64,000 nucleotides of DNA. Origin: Aromatoleum petrolei (lineage in GTDB: Bacteria > Pseudomonadota > Gammaproteobacteria > Burkholderiales > Rhodocyclaceae). A model generated the notes under the pieces. It saw only the letters and a program-made list of their open reading frames with translations, searched no databases and was not told the DNA's origin. Positions 17,925 through 26,703 of this stretch are shown here, piece after piece. The stretch is taken from the NCBI RefSeq assembly GCF_017894385.1, contig NZ_CP059560.1:4844501-4908500 (forward strand). The letters run 5' to 3'. The translations under genes were made by a program, and so were the position numbers. Numbering within the stretch: the first letter of the stretch is position 1; every line of letters starts with the position of its first letter.

Positions 17925-18818
17925 TCAGCGTCCCGGGCCGCGGGTGGCGAGCAGGATGCCGGAAAACACCAGGGCGATCCCCGCGAAGTGGTACCACAGC
18001 GGCCGCTCGCCGAGAAAGACCGCTGCCAGCAGGGTGGTGAACACCGGCATCAGATGGATGAACTGCGCGCCGCGGTTCGGGCCGACGGCCGCCACGGCGG
18101 CGTTGTAGAACACATAGCCGAGGAAGCCCGGGAAGATGCCCGTGTAGAGGATGCCGGCAATCGACGCGGTGCTGACAGCGATCGTCTTTCCCGAGGCGAT
18201 TTCCCACAGAAAGGCGGGGATCAGCGGCAGGAGGCCGACCAGTGTGAAGGCGGCGAGCAGCAGCATCGGATCCACTCCCGCGGGGCGTCGCTGCAGCCCG
18301 ACGGTGTAGATGCCCCAGGTCAGGACCGCGAGCAGCATCCACAGATCGCCGAGGTTGAGGCTCAGCCCGAGCAGGATTTCGATGCTGCCGCGGCTCACGA
18401 TCGTCATGACGCCCGCAAACGACAGCACGATCGCCAGCACGTCCAGCCGGCCGAGGCGCTTGCCGAGGAGCAGGAAGGCCAGCACGATCGTCGCGATGGG
18501 CGTGAAGGAGTTGAGCAGCGTCGCGTTCGTTGCGGTCGTGTACTGGAGCGCGATGTAGGCGAAGGTGTTGTAGCCGCCGACGCCGACGAGGCCCAGGAAC
18601 ACGACCGTCGGCCAGCGCGCCCGCAGCTGCGGCCACTGGCTGCGCAGATGCGGCAGTGCGAAAGGGAGCATCAGGGCGAGCGCGATTGTCCAGCGCCAGA
18701 AGGCCAGCGCCAGCGGCGGGACCGCGCCGTGCAGGCCGCGGCCGACGATCATGTTGCCGGACCAGAACAGTACGGTTAGGGTGAGCAGGAGGTAGGGGTT
18801 GGCGAAGGCTTTTTTCAT
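17925..18818 (-). CDS. EamA/DMT-superfamily transporter
   Basis: A 297-residue membrane protein with ten predicted helices in two EamA repeats, each opening with a variant of the NPYLLLTLTVLFWSGN / LWMLLAVLTWGIYTVG pattern. Drug/metabolite transporters of this type export amino acids or metabolites; the substrate cannot be read from sequence. It starts 131 bases from relA on the opposite strand, and mtfA follows after 4 bases, suggesting a two-gene operon. Confidence 0.88.
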   Translation of the reverse strand: MKKAFANPYLLLTLTVLFWSGNMIVGRGLHGAVPPLALAFWRWTIALALMLPFALPHLRSQWPQLRARWPTVVFLGLVGVGGYNTFAYIALQYTTATNATLLNSFTPIATIVLAFLLLGKRLGRLDVLAIVLSFAGVMTIVSRGSIEILLGLSLNLGDLWMLLAVLTWGIYTVGLQRRPAGVDPMLLLAAFTLVGLLPLIPAFLWEIASGKTIAVSTASIAGILYTGIFPGFLGYVFYNAAVAAVGPNRGAQFIHLMPVFTTLLAAVFLGERPLWYHFAGIALVFSGILLATRGPGR

Positions 18819-18949
18819 TATGCGTGCGCGCCCGGGGCGAGTGGAGGCTCGGCCGTGGGGTGCATCCGTCGGGCCGCAGATGATCTCACAACACGCGGGT
18901 GTGGCGTGCTCCGCGCCGTGTTGGGGGCACCGTATGGGATAATCCGTCC

Positions 18950-21154
18950 ATGGTTTCCGTCACGCATGCAATCTCCCAGTCCGAGTCCGCAGCCCCCATC
19001 GACCTGCTCGCCGAAGGGCTGAGCACGGAGGAGCGCGCGGCCATTGTCGACGCCGTTGCCCTGGCCGAGGGCGTCTATGAAGGACATTTCCTCGGTACCG
19101 GCGAATCCGTCTGGACCCACGCGATCGGCATGGCCCTGATCGTGGCCTCGCTGCGTCTCGACGTGGAGACGCGGGTCGCCGCGATACTGTTCGCCGTCGG
19201 GGACTACATCGAGGACGCCACCGACAGGATCGCGGAAAAGTTCGGCGAGCCCGCCGCCCTCCTTGTCGATGGACTGCGTCGCCTGAACGGCCTGCGCCTG
19301 CTCACGCGCATGACCGCCACGGCGACCGCTCCGGAGATCCGGGCCCAGACCGAAGTCCTGCGCAAGATGCTGCTCGCGATGGTCGAGGACATCCGCGTTG
19401 TGCTGCTGCGGCTCGCGTCGCGTACGCAGACGCTGCGCTATTTCACCGAGCACAAGGTCGACGTCCGGGCGGACGTCGCGCGCGAAAGCCTCGACATCTA
19501 CGCGCCGTTGGCGAACCGCCTCGGCGTGTGGCAGCTCAAGTGGGAGCTCGAGGACCTTTCCTTCCGCTTCCTCGAGCCGGAAACCTACAAGCGCATCGCC
19601 AAGATGCTCGACGAGCGCCGGGTCGAGCGCGAGGAGTTCATCCAGTCGTCGATCGAGCGCCTGCAGAAGGAGATCGCAGCGGTGGGCATCAAGGCCGAGG
19701 TCTATGGCCGGCCCAAGCACATCTACAGCATCTACAACAAGATGCGTGCCAAGCGGCTCGACTTCTCGCAGGTGTACGACATTCGCGCGCTGCGTGTGCT
19801 GGTCGACAGCGTGCGCGACTGCTATACCGTGCTCGGCATCGTGAACCAGCTGTGGCAGCCCATCGGCCAGGAGTTCGACGACTACATCACGAACCCCAAG
19901 GGCAACAACTACCAGTCCCTGCACACCGCGGTCCTGGCAGGCGACGGGCGGGCGCTCGAAGTGCAGATCCGCACTTACGAGATGCATCGCCACGCCGAGC
20001 TCGGCGTCGCCGCGCACTGGCGCTACAAGGAAGGCAGCAAGAATCACGGCAGCGATTACGACGAGAAGATCGCGCTGCTGCGCAGCCTGCTGTCGTGGCG
20101 CGATGAGGTTACCGACTCGGCCGACTGGGTGGAGAAGTTCAAGCGTGCCTCGCTCGACGATGCGATCTACGTGCTCACACCGCAGGGCAAGGTCGTGGAC
20201 TTGCCGCGCGGCGCCACGCCGATCGACTTCGCCTACCGCCTGCACACCGACCTCGGCCACCGCTGCCGCGGCGCCAAGGTGGATGGCCACCTCGTCACGC
20301 TCAACACGCAGCTCGAGAACGGTCAGACCGTCGAGATCACCGCCGCCAAGGAAGGCGGCCCCTCGCGCGACTGGTTGAACCCGACGCAGCATTACGTCGC
20401 CACCAGCCGCGCGCGCAACAAGATCCGCCAGTTCTTCAGCCAGCAGGAAGAGGAAGAACTGCTCGCGCGCGGGCGCAGCTTCGTCGCGCGCGAACTGCAG
20501 CGCGAGCGTCAGTCGCGTGCCAACATCGACGAGCTTGCGGGCAGGCTGGGGTTCAAGAACGCGGAGTCCATGTATCTGGCCGCGGGGCGCGGGGAAGTGG
20601 GCGCGCGCTCGGTGCAGATGGCGCTACGCGAGGGCGAGGCGCCCGAAGCACCGACGCCGGAACCCGAGATCGTCATCGGCCGGCGCCACACCGACGAGTC
20701 CAACGACAAGGTGCTGGTCGTCGGCGTGGGCAAGCTCATGACCTCGCTCGGCCGCTGCTGCAAGCCCGCGCCGCCGGATGCCATCGAAGGATTCGTCACG
20801 CGCGGCCGTGGTGTTTCCATCCACCGCATCGATTGTCCCGATTTCCTGCGCCTGATGCGCGATCATCCGGAGCGTGTCATCAAGGCGGACTGGGGCGAAC
20901 AGGCCTTCAACAGCCGCGAATCGGTGTTCCCGGTCGATGTGGTCGTACAGGCAGCAGACCGGCAGGGCCTGCTCCGGGATATCTCCGAGGTCTTGTCGCG
21001 CGAGAAGCTCAATGTCATTGCGGTGAATACGATCACGAAGAAGGGGACGGCGTTCATGCGCTTCACCATGGAGGTCCATAGCGTCGCGCAGGTGCAGCGC
21101 GCGATGGCGCTCATCCGCGAAGTGCGCGACGTGATCGACGTACAGCGCAAGTGA
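18950..21154 (+). CDS. relA: GTP pyrophosphokinase RelA (synthetase-only type)
   Basis: A 734-residue long RSH protein that makes (p)ppGpp on starved ribosomes. The pseudo-hydrolase domain has lost the HD metal pair: where hydrolases have HDxxED this protein reads GDYIED (Gly84-Asp85). The synthetase domain has EFDD at residues 308-311, the acidic variant typical of RelA rather than the RFKD of bifunctional Rel/SpoT. TGS (PRGATPIDFAYRLHTDLGH), zinc-finger (GRCCKPAPPD) and ACT (DRQGLLRDISEVLS) domains follow. Start MVSVTHAISQ at 18950 gives the family length. A separate SpoT is expected elsewhere. Confidence 0.95.
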   Translation: MVSVTHAISQSESAAPIDLLAEGLSTEERAAIVDAVALAEGVYEGHFLGTGESVWTHAIGMALIVASLRLDVETRVAAILFAVGDYIEDATDRIAEKFGEPAALLVDGLRRLNGLRLLTRMTATATAPEIRAQTEVLRKMLLAMVEDIRVVLLRLASRTQTLRYFTEHKVDVRADVARESLDIYAPLANRLGVWQLKWELEDLSFRFLEPETYKRIAKMLDERRVEREEFIQSSIERLQKEIAAVGIKAEVYGRPKHIYSIYNKMRAKRLDFSQVYDIRALRVLVDSVRDCYTVLGIVNQLWQPIGQEFDDYITNPKGNNYQSLHTAVLAGDGRALEVQIRTYEMHRHAELGVAAHWRYKEGSKNHGSDYDEKIALLRSLLSWRDEVTDSADWVEKFKRASLDDAIYVLTPQGKVVDLPRGATPIDFAYRLHTDLGHRCRGAKVDGHLVTLNTQLENGQTVEITAAKEGGPSRDWLNPTQHYVATSRARNKIRQFFSQQEEEELLARGRSFVARELQRERQSRANIDELAGRLGFKNAESMYLAAGRGEVGARSVQMALREGEAPEAPTPEPEIVIGRRHTDESNDKVLVVGVGKLMTSLGRCCKPAPPDAIEGFVTRGRGVSIHRIDCPDFLRLMRDHPERVIKADWGEQAFNSRESVFPVDVVVQAADRQGLLRDISEVLSREKLNVIAVNTITKKGTAFMRFTMEVHSVAQVQRAMALIREVRDVIDVQRK

Positions 21155-21214
21155 TGCGCGGTTCCGCGGAAGGTGCAGGGAGCGTGGTGTGGTCCTGATG
21201 CAGAGCGCCTGATC

Positions 21215-24200
21215 ATGAACTCAGTGGACTGGTGCCGCCCGGACAGGCTGCATGCGAGCGTGGCGAAGTTGCTCGCCCGGTTCTTGCTCTTCCTTGCGGC
21301 CGCGTTCACCGTGCTCCACCCGGGCCTCCCGCGCGCGCAGAAGGCGCCTGCGGGAGGCTCTGCGGACGATGCCGTGGAGTTCGCGGTCCTGTCCTTCAGC
21401 CCGCTGCAGGAAACCCATGCGCGCTGGCAACCGCTCGTCGATTACCTGAATGGCACCGTCCAGGGTGCGCGCTTCGTTCTGCGCGTGCATCACCTCGACG
21501 AACTTGTCGCGACGCTGGCGGAGGGGCGGATTGACTTCGTCCTCGTCAATCCGGCGCTCTACGTGCAACTCACGTACGAGCACCACCTGTCCTCGCCGCT
21601 CGTCACGTTGGTGAACAAGGAGGACGGCGTGCCTGTCAGCGCCTTCGGCGGTGTCATCTTCACCCGTGCCGACCGCTCCGATATCGACTCCTTCGATGAT
21701 GTCGGCCGCGCGCGCGTCGCGACGGCGGGGCGCGCCGCCTTCGGCGCCTACCAGATGCAGGTGGCGGAGTTGCTGCGCGCGGGCGTGCGGCCGCCGCAGG
21801 AGCAGCTCCTCGTCGAGACGGGACAACCGCAGAATAGGGCCATCGATGCAGTGCTGGACGGGAGCGCCGATGTCGGCTTCGTCCGCTCCGGTCTCATCGA
21901 ATCGCTCGCCCTCCAGGGACGGCTCGACCCGGCGCGGCTCAAACTCATCGGCACGCGTCACTATCCCGGGTACCCGTTTCCGGTGAGCACGCGCCTGTAT
22001 CCGGAATGGCCCGTCGTCGCAATGCCACAGGTGCCCCATGATCTCGCGCGGCGCGTCACCGCCGCGCTGCTGTCCATGCCCCACGACCGCGAAGTCGCGG
22101 ACGCGCTGCGGATTTCCGGTTTCACGATCCCGGGCGATTACCGGCCCGTAGACGATCTGCTGCGCGAATTGCGCCTGCCGCCCTTCGACCGGGCGCCCGA
22201 ATTCACCCTCGTCGACGTCTGGCGGCGGTGGAAGCCGTATGCCGTAGCAGCGCTGTTGGCGGGCTTCGCGCTCGCCGCGTTCGCGACCTTCCGCCTTGTC
22301 CGGACAAACCGCCACCTTGCCCGTGCCCAGCAGGAGAGCCAGCGCCTCGCAGCAAATCTCTCGCAGGCGCAGTCGGTTGCACGGATAGGCAGCTGGAATT
22401 TCGACGTGCGGAGCGATTCGCTTCTGTGGTCGGACGAGACCTACCGGCTCTTCGGCGTCCGCCCCGGGACGCCCGTCCGATACGAGGATTTCCTGCAGTG
22501 CATACATCCCGACGACCGGGATGCGATCGACCGGGCCTGGCAGGCCGCGCTGAAGGGGGCCCCCTACGACGTGGAACACCGCATCTTGCGCAACGGCGGA
22601 ATCGTGTGGCTGCAGGAGCGCGCAGATCTGCGCCTCGACGCGGACGGCAAGCTTCTGGGCGCCATCGGCACGGTCCAGGACGTCACTGCGCGCAAGCTCG
22701 CCGACGAAGAACTGCGCAAGTTGTCCCTCGCCGTCGAGCAGAGCCCGGAATGCATCTTCATCACCGACCCGGCCGGAACCATCAAGTACGTTAACGACGC
22801 ACTGGTCCGCATCACGGGTTTTTCCCGTGAGGAGGTGTTGGGACGCAATCCGCGCATCTTCAAGTCGGGCAAGACCTCGAACGCGACTTTCCGCGAGATG
22901 TGGCAGACGCTTCAGCGCGGCGAAATCTGGCAGGGCGAGATCGTGAACCTGCGCCGCGACGGCAGCGAGATCATCGAGTACTCGATCATCGCGCCTGTGC
23001 GCGAGACCGGCGGCATGGTCAACCATTACCTCGCAATCCAGCAAGACATTACCGAGCGCAAGCAGGCGGCCGAGCGCATCCATCATCTCGCCTTCTACGA
23101 CGAGCTGACCGGCCTGCCCAACCGCAGCCTGCTGATCGACCGCCTCACGCAGGTTCTCGCTTCGCGTCAGCACCAAGGTTATCGGGAGGCCCTGCTGCTG
23201 TTCAACATCGACCGCTTCCAGGTCGTCAATGACGCACGTGGCAGCGTACTCGGCGATGCGCTGCTGAAGGCCGTTGCCGCGAGGCTGCGCGAGGTCGTGC
23301 GCGAAGGCGACACCGTGGCGCGCATGGCCGGCGACGAGTTTGCCCTGATGCTGCCCGTGGTCGACCGCACGGCCGAGGCCGCGAGCCGGCATGCGCTGCA
23401 GGTCGCCCGCAAGATCCAGTCGGCGCTCGAGACCCCGTTCGAGCTTGGCGGCGAGACCGTGCGCATCACCGGCAGCATAGGCATCACGCTGTTCCCCGAG
23501 GAGGATAGCGACACGGCGAGCGAAATCCTCCGTCGCGCCACGACGGCCCTGCATCGCGCCAAGCAGGGCGGCGGCGGTCACCCCGCCTTCTTCGAGGCCA
23601 GCATGGGAAAGTCCGCCGCCGAGAGCTTCCGCATAGAGCGCGAGTTGCGTGCCGGCATTCCGCGCGGCGAGCTTCGACTATTCCTCCAGCCGCAGTTCAG
23701 TGCGGCGGGCGACGTGGTGGGGGCGGAGGCGCTGGTGCGCTGGCAGCATCCGGAACGCGGTCTGGTTCCGCCGGGTGCCTTCGTGCCGGTCGCCGAGGAG
23801 TCCGATCTCATCGTCGAACTGGGTGTCTGGGTAATGAACGAGGCCTGCCGGCTGGTGGCGGTCGCGGAAGCGGCCGGTCAGCCCCTCGCGCTATCCGTGA
23901 ATATCAGTCCGCGGCATTTCCGCAAACCCGAGTTCAGCTCCTGGGTGCGAAGCGTGCTCGACCGTACCGGTGCGCCTCCCGCGCGGCTCACGCTCGAGAT
24001 TACCGAGGGTTTGATCATCGACAACGTAAGCGACGTGGTCGCGAAGATGCACGAATTGTCCGCCCTGGGTATCCGCTTCTCAATTGACGATTTCGGCACC
24101 GGCTACTCCTCGCTCGCCTACCTGAAGCGCTTGCCCATCGACGAACTCAAGATCGACAAGACCTTCGTGCAGGATGCGCCGCACGACCCCAGCGATGCCG

Positions 24201-24397
24201 CGTTGGTGGAAACCATCCTCGCGGTTGCATGCCAGCTGCAGCTGAAAGTGGTCGCGGAAGGGGTGGAAACGGCCGAGCAGGCCGAGTTCCTCAACAGCCG
24301 CGGCCAGGTCGTTCATCAGGGTTATCTTTTCGGCCGCCCGGCGCCCGCCGACGAGTGGCTCGCGCGCTGGGGCGCGGCAGCGGGCGCAGACGCCTGA
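21215..24397 (+). CDS. PhnD-like sensor, PAS-PAS-GGDEF-EAL protein
   Basis: A 1060-residue membrane sensor for c-di-GMP turnover. Order: signal peptide or anchor (about residues 14-42), a periplasmic PhnD/phosphonate-binding-like domain (about 50-310), a membrane helix (about 340-362), two PAS domains (about 385-500 and 505-625), a GGDEF domain with AGDEF at 705-709, and an EAL domain with EAL at 838-840, EITEG, IDDFGTGYSSL and VVAEGVET all intact. The EAL half looks catalytically competent; the GGDEF half has Ala for the first Gly. Start ATG 21215 is chosen for the signal peptide; a GTG at 21173 would extend it. Confidence 0.88.
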   Translation: MNSVDWCRPDRLHASVAKLLARFLLFLAAAFTVLHPGLPRAQKAPAGGSADDAVEFAVLSFSPLQETHARWQPLVDYLNGTVQGARFVLRVHHLDELVATLAEGRIDFVLVNPALYVQLTYEHHLSSPLVTLVNKEDGVPVSAFGGVIFTRADRSDIDSFDDVGRARVATAGRAAFGAYQMQVAELLRAGVRPPQEQLLVETGQPQNRAIDAVLDGSADVGFVRSGLIESLALQGRLDPARLKLIGTRHYPGYPFPVSTRLYPEWPVVAMPQVPHDLARRVTAALLSMPHDREVADALRISGFTIPGDYRPVDDLLRELRLPPFDRAPEFTLVDVWRRWKPYAVAALLAGFALAAFATFRLVRTNRHLARAQQESQRLAANLSQAQSVARIGSWNFDVRSDSLLWSDETYRLFGVRPGTPVRYEDFLQCIHPDDRDAIDRAWQAALKGAPYDVEHRILRNGGIVWLQERADLRLDADGKLLGAIGTVQDVTARKLADEELRKLSLAVEQSPECIFITDPAGTIKYVNDALVRITGFSREEVLGRNPRIFKSGKTSNATFREMWQTLQRGEIWQGEIVNLRRDGSEIIEYSIIAPVRETGGMVNHYLAIQQDITERKQAAERIHHLAFYDELTGLPNRSLLIDRLTQVLASRQHQGYREALLLFNIDRFQVVNDARGSVLGDALLKAVAARLREVVREGDTVARMAGDEFALMLPVVDRTAEAASRHALQVARKIQSALETPFELGGETVRITGSIGITLFPEEDSDTASEILRRATTALHRAKQGGGGHPAFFEASMGKSAAESFRIERELRAGIPRGELRLFLQPQFSAAGDVVGAEALVRWQHPERGLVPPGAFVPVAEESDLIVELGVWVMNEACRLVAVAEAAGQPLALSVNISPRHFRKPEFSSWVRSVLDRTGAPPARLTLEITEGLIIDNVSDVVAKMHELSALGIRFSIDDFGTGYSSLAYLKRLPIDELKIDKTFVQDAPHDPSDAALVETILAVACQLQLKVVAEGVETAEQAEFLNSRGQVVHQGYLFGRPAPADEWLARWGAAAGADA

Positions 24398-24409
24398 AGC
24401 AGGCATGTC

Positions 24410-24429
24410 GGCCGGCGGGGGTGCCGGCC
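24410..24429. terminator. Hairpin between convergent genes
   Basis: GGCCGGC (24410-24416), a GGGGGT loop and GCCGGCC (24423-24429) fill the 33-base gap between the EAL protein stop and the ppk stop. Neither side has a clear T-tract, so it is a weak or Rho-assisted bidirectional terminator candidate. Confidence 0.4.
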
Positions 24430-24430
24430 T

Positions 24431-26512
24431 TCAGTCGCCCTTTGCGAGCTCCGCCAGCAGAATGATCTGTGCCGCGCGATGCACGCCGCGTGGCGTCTTG
24501 TGCCGGTAGCGGCCATCTTCCAGCATTTCCCACGCCTGGCAGTTGTCGCCGAGGTAGGCGCGCAGGCCCTCCTTGATCACGCGCCGCTTGAGGCGTGGGT
24601 CGAGCACCGGGAAGGCGATCTCGATGCGGCCGAAGAAGTTGCGGTCCATCCAGTCCGCGCTGGATAGATAGACTTTATCCTCGCCACCCGAGCGGAAATA
24701 GAAAATGCGGTGGTGTTCGAGGAAGCGACCGACAATGGAGCGCACGCGGATGTTGTCCGAAAGGCCCGCAACACCTGGTCGTAGCGCGCACGGACCGCGC
24801 ACGATGAGATCGATCTCGACGCCGGCCTGCGACGCCGCGTAGAGCGCCTCGATCGTTTCCGGTTCGAGCAGCGCGTTCATCTTCGCCATGATCTGTGCGC
24901 GTCCGCCCTGGCGCGCGATCTCAGCTTCGGCCTTGATCGCCTCGACCACGTTGCGTTGCAGGGAGAAAGGCGCCTGCCAGAGATGCTTCAGGGTGGATGC
25001 CTGCCCCAGGCCGGTCAGTTGCTTGAAGACCTCGGCGACGTCCTGGCCGATCTCCTCGTTGCAGGTGAGGAGCCCGAAATCGGTGTAGAAGCGCGTCGTG
25101 CGCGGGTGGTAGTTACCGGTGCCCAGGTGCACGTAGCGGCGCAGCGCACCTTCCTCGCGCCGCACCAGCATCAGCAGCTTCGCATGGGTCTTGTAGCCGA
25201 ACACGCCGTACACGACGTGAGCACCCACCTCCTCGAGCTTGTTCGCCCAGGAGATGTTGGCCTCCTCGTCGAAGCGGGCACGCAGTTCCAGCACGACGGT
25301 CACTTCCTTGCCTTTCTGTGCCGCGCGGACGAGATGGTCCATCAGCACCGAGTCGGTGCCCGTGCGGTACACCGTCATCTTGATCGCGAGCACCTGCGGA
25401 TCGTCCGCCGCCGCCCGCAGCAGCTCGATCACGGGGCTGAAACTCTGGAACGGATGGTGCAGCAGGATGTCCTGGCGCCGGATCGCGTCGAAGATCTCGA
25501 CGCGCTGTTCCAGCGCCTTGGGCAGGCGCGGCTGGAAGGGCGGGTAGTTCAGGTCCGGACGGTTCACCCAGTCCGGCACCTGCATCAGGCGCACCAGGTT
25601 CACGATCCCCGGCGTGCGATACAGCTCCTTCGGCGTGAGGCGGAAATGCTGCAGCAGGAAGGCGGCCATCTCCTCCGAGCAGTTGTCCGCCACTTCCAGG
25701 CGCACCGCATCGCCGAAATGGCGCTGCTGCAGTTCGCCCTTCAGCGAGGCGCGCAGATCCTTCACCTCTTCCTCGTCGACGAAGAGGTCCGAGTTGCGCG
25801 TCACTCGGAACTGGTAGCAGCCGTTGACGTGCATGCCCGAGAAAAGCTCGCCGACGTGGCGGTGCAGAACGGAGGACAGGAACACGAAGCTGTACTCGTG
25901 CTCGCAGATCTCCGAGGGCAGGCGGATCACGCGCGGCAGCGCACGCGGCGCCTGTACGATCGCCGCGCCCGAGTCGCGGCCGAAGGCGTCCAGGCCTTCC
26001 AGCTCGACGGCGAAATTCAGGCTCTTGTTCAATACGCGCGGGAACGGATGCGCCTGGTCCAGCCCGATGGGGGTGAGCACGGGCATCACTTCGCGCATGA
26101 AGTAGTCGCGCACCCATGCCCCCTGCGCGTCGCTCCACAGGCTGCGGCGCAGGAACACGATGCCCTGCGCTTCCAGCGCCGGCAGGATGTCGTCGTTCAG
26201 CAGGGAATATTGCTCGGCGATCAGCGCGTGGACTTCCTGGCTCACGCGGTCGAGCAACTCGTTTGGCAGCAGGCCGTCGGTGCCAGGGGCACGGCTGCCT
26301 AGCCGGATTTGCTCCTTGATTCCCGACACGCGAATCTCGAAGAACTCGTCGAGGTTGCTCGACACGATGCACAGGAAGCGCAGCCGCTCGAGCAGCGGCA
26401 CCGTCTTGTCAGCCGCCTGCGCCAGCACCCTGCGCTGGAATTGAAGGAGCGACAATTCGCGGTTGATGAAGTGGTCGGTGGGGAATTGTTGCTGACGGGC
26501 TGGCCTGTGCAT
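24431..26512 (-). CDS. ppk: Polyphosphate kinase Ppk1
   Basis: A 693-residue PPK1 that makes inorganic polyphosphate from ATP. The N-terminal FINRELSLLQFQRRVLAQA is diagnostic, the autophosphorylated histidine is His443 (GYKTHAKLL; His435 in E. coli), and the phospholipase-D-like fold shows again in YLSSADWMDRNFFGR near the C-terminus. Length is normal. The start MHRPARQQQ at 26512 was chosen because upstream in-frame codons overlap the ppk/ppx promoter. Divergent from ppx, with a possible Pho box just upstream. Confidence 0.96.
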   Translation of the reverse strand: MHRPARQQQFPTDHFINRELSLLQFQRRVLAQAADKTVPLLERLRFLCIVSSNLDEFFEIRVSGIKEQIRLGSRAPGTDGLLPNELLDRVSQEVHALIAEQYSLLNDDILPALEAQGIVFLRRSLWSDAQGAWVRDYFMREVMPVLTPIGLDQAHPFPRVLNKSLNFAVELEGLDAFGRDSGAAIVQAPRALPRVIRLPSEICEHEYSFVFLSSVLHRHVGELFSGMHVNGCYQFRVTRNSDLFVDEEEVKDLRASLKGELQQRHFGDAVRLEVADNCSEEMAAFLLQHFRLTPKELYRTPGIVNLVRLMQVPDWVNRPDLNYPPFQPRLPKALEQRVEIFDAIRRQDILLHHPFQSFSPVIELLRAAADDPQVLAIKMTVYRTGTDSVLMDHLVRAAQKGKEVTVVLELRARFDEEANISWANKLEEVGAHVVYGVFGYKTHAKLLMLVRREEGALRRYVHLGTGNYHPRTTRFYTDFGLLTCNEEIGQDVAEVFKQLTGLGQASTLKHLWQAPFSLQRNVVEAIKAEAEIARQGGRAQIMAKMNALLEPETIEALYAASQAGVEIDLIVRGPCALRPGVAGLSDNIRVRSIVGRFLEHHRIFYFRSGGEDKVYLSSADWMDRNFFGRIEIAFPVLDPRLKRRVIKEGLRAYLGDNCQAWEMLEDGRYRHKTPRGVHRAAQIILLAELAKGD

Positions 26513-26540
26513 TGCCGTGGATTTTTCGCGCGAAATTGGT

Positions 26541-26558
26541 CCGACAATTATGTGACAT
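26541..26558 (-). promoter_or_regulatory. Candidate PhoB (Pho box) half-pair upstream of ppk
   Basis: On the minus strand the segment reads ATGTCAC, ATAA, TTGTCGG. The layout (7 bases, AWAW spacer, 7 bases) and the two TGTC cores fit the Pho-box consensus, but each repeat has mismatches. It lies 29-46 bases upstream of the ppk ATG. Phosphate control of ppk is known in other bacteria; here it is only suggested. Confidence 0.3.
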
Positions 26559-26703
26559 TTGTGTTGCGGAATCATGACGCAGTGCAATCGGCATGAACGG
26601 CGCTCTGTCGGTCGAGCTTGCCGCAAACCCCAGTGCGGGGCGACTTCCGTGTGGGGTGATAGAATGCCCTCTTGCCCCGTAGCCGTCGCCTTCGCCACTA
26701 TCC

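Noticed and set aside
21221..23581. A 786-codon minus-strand open frame
   Set aside because: Antisense to the PhnD-PAS-GGDEF-EAL gene; only a codon-bias shadow.
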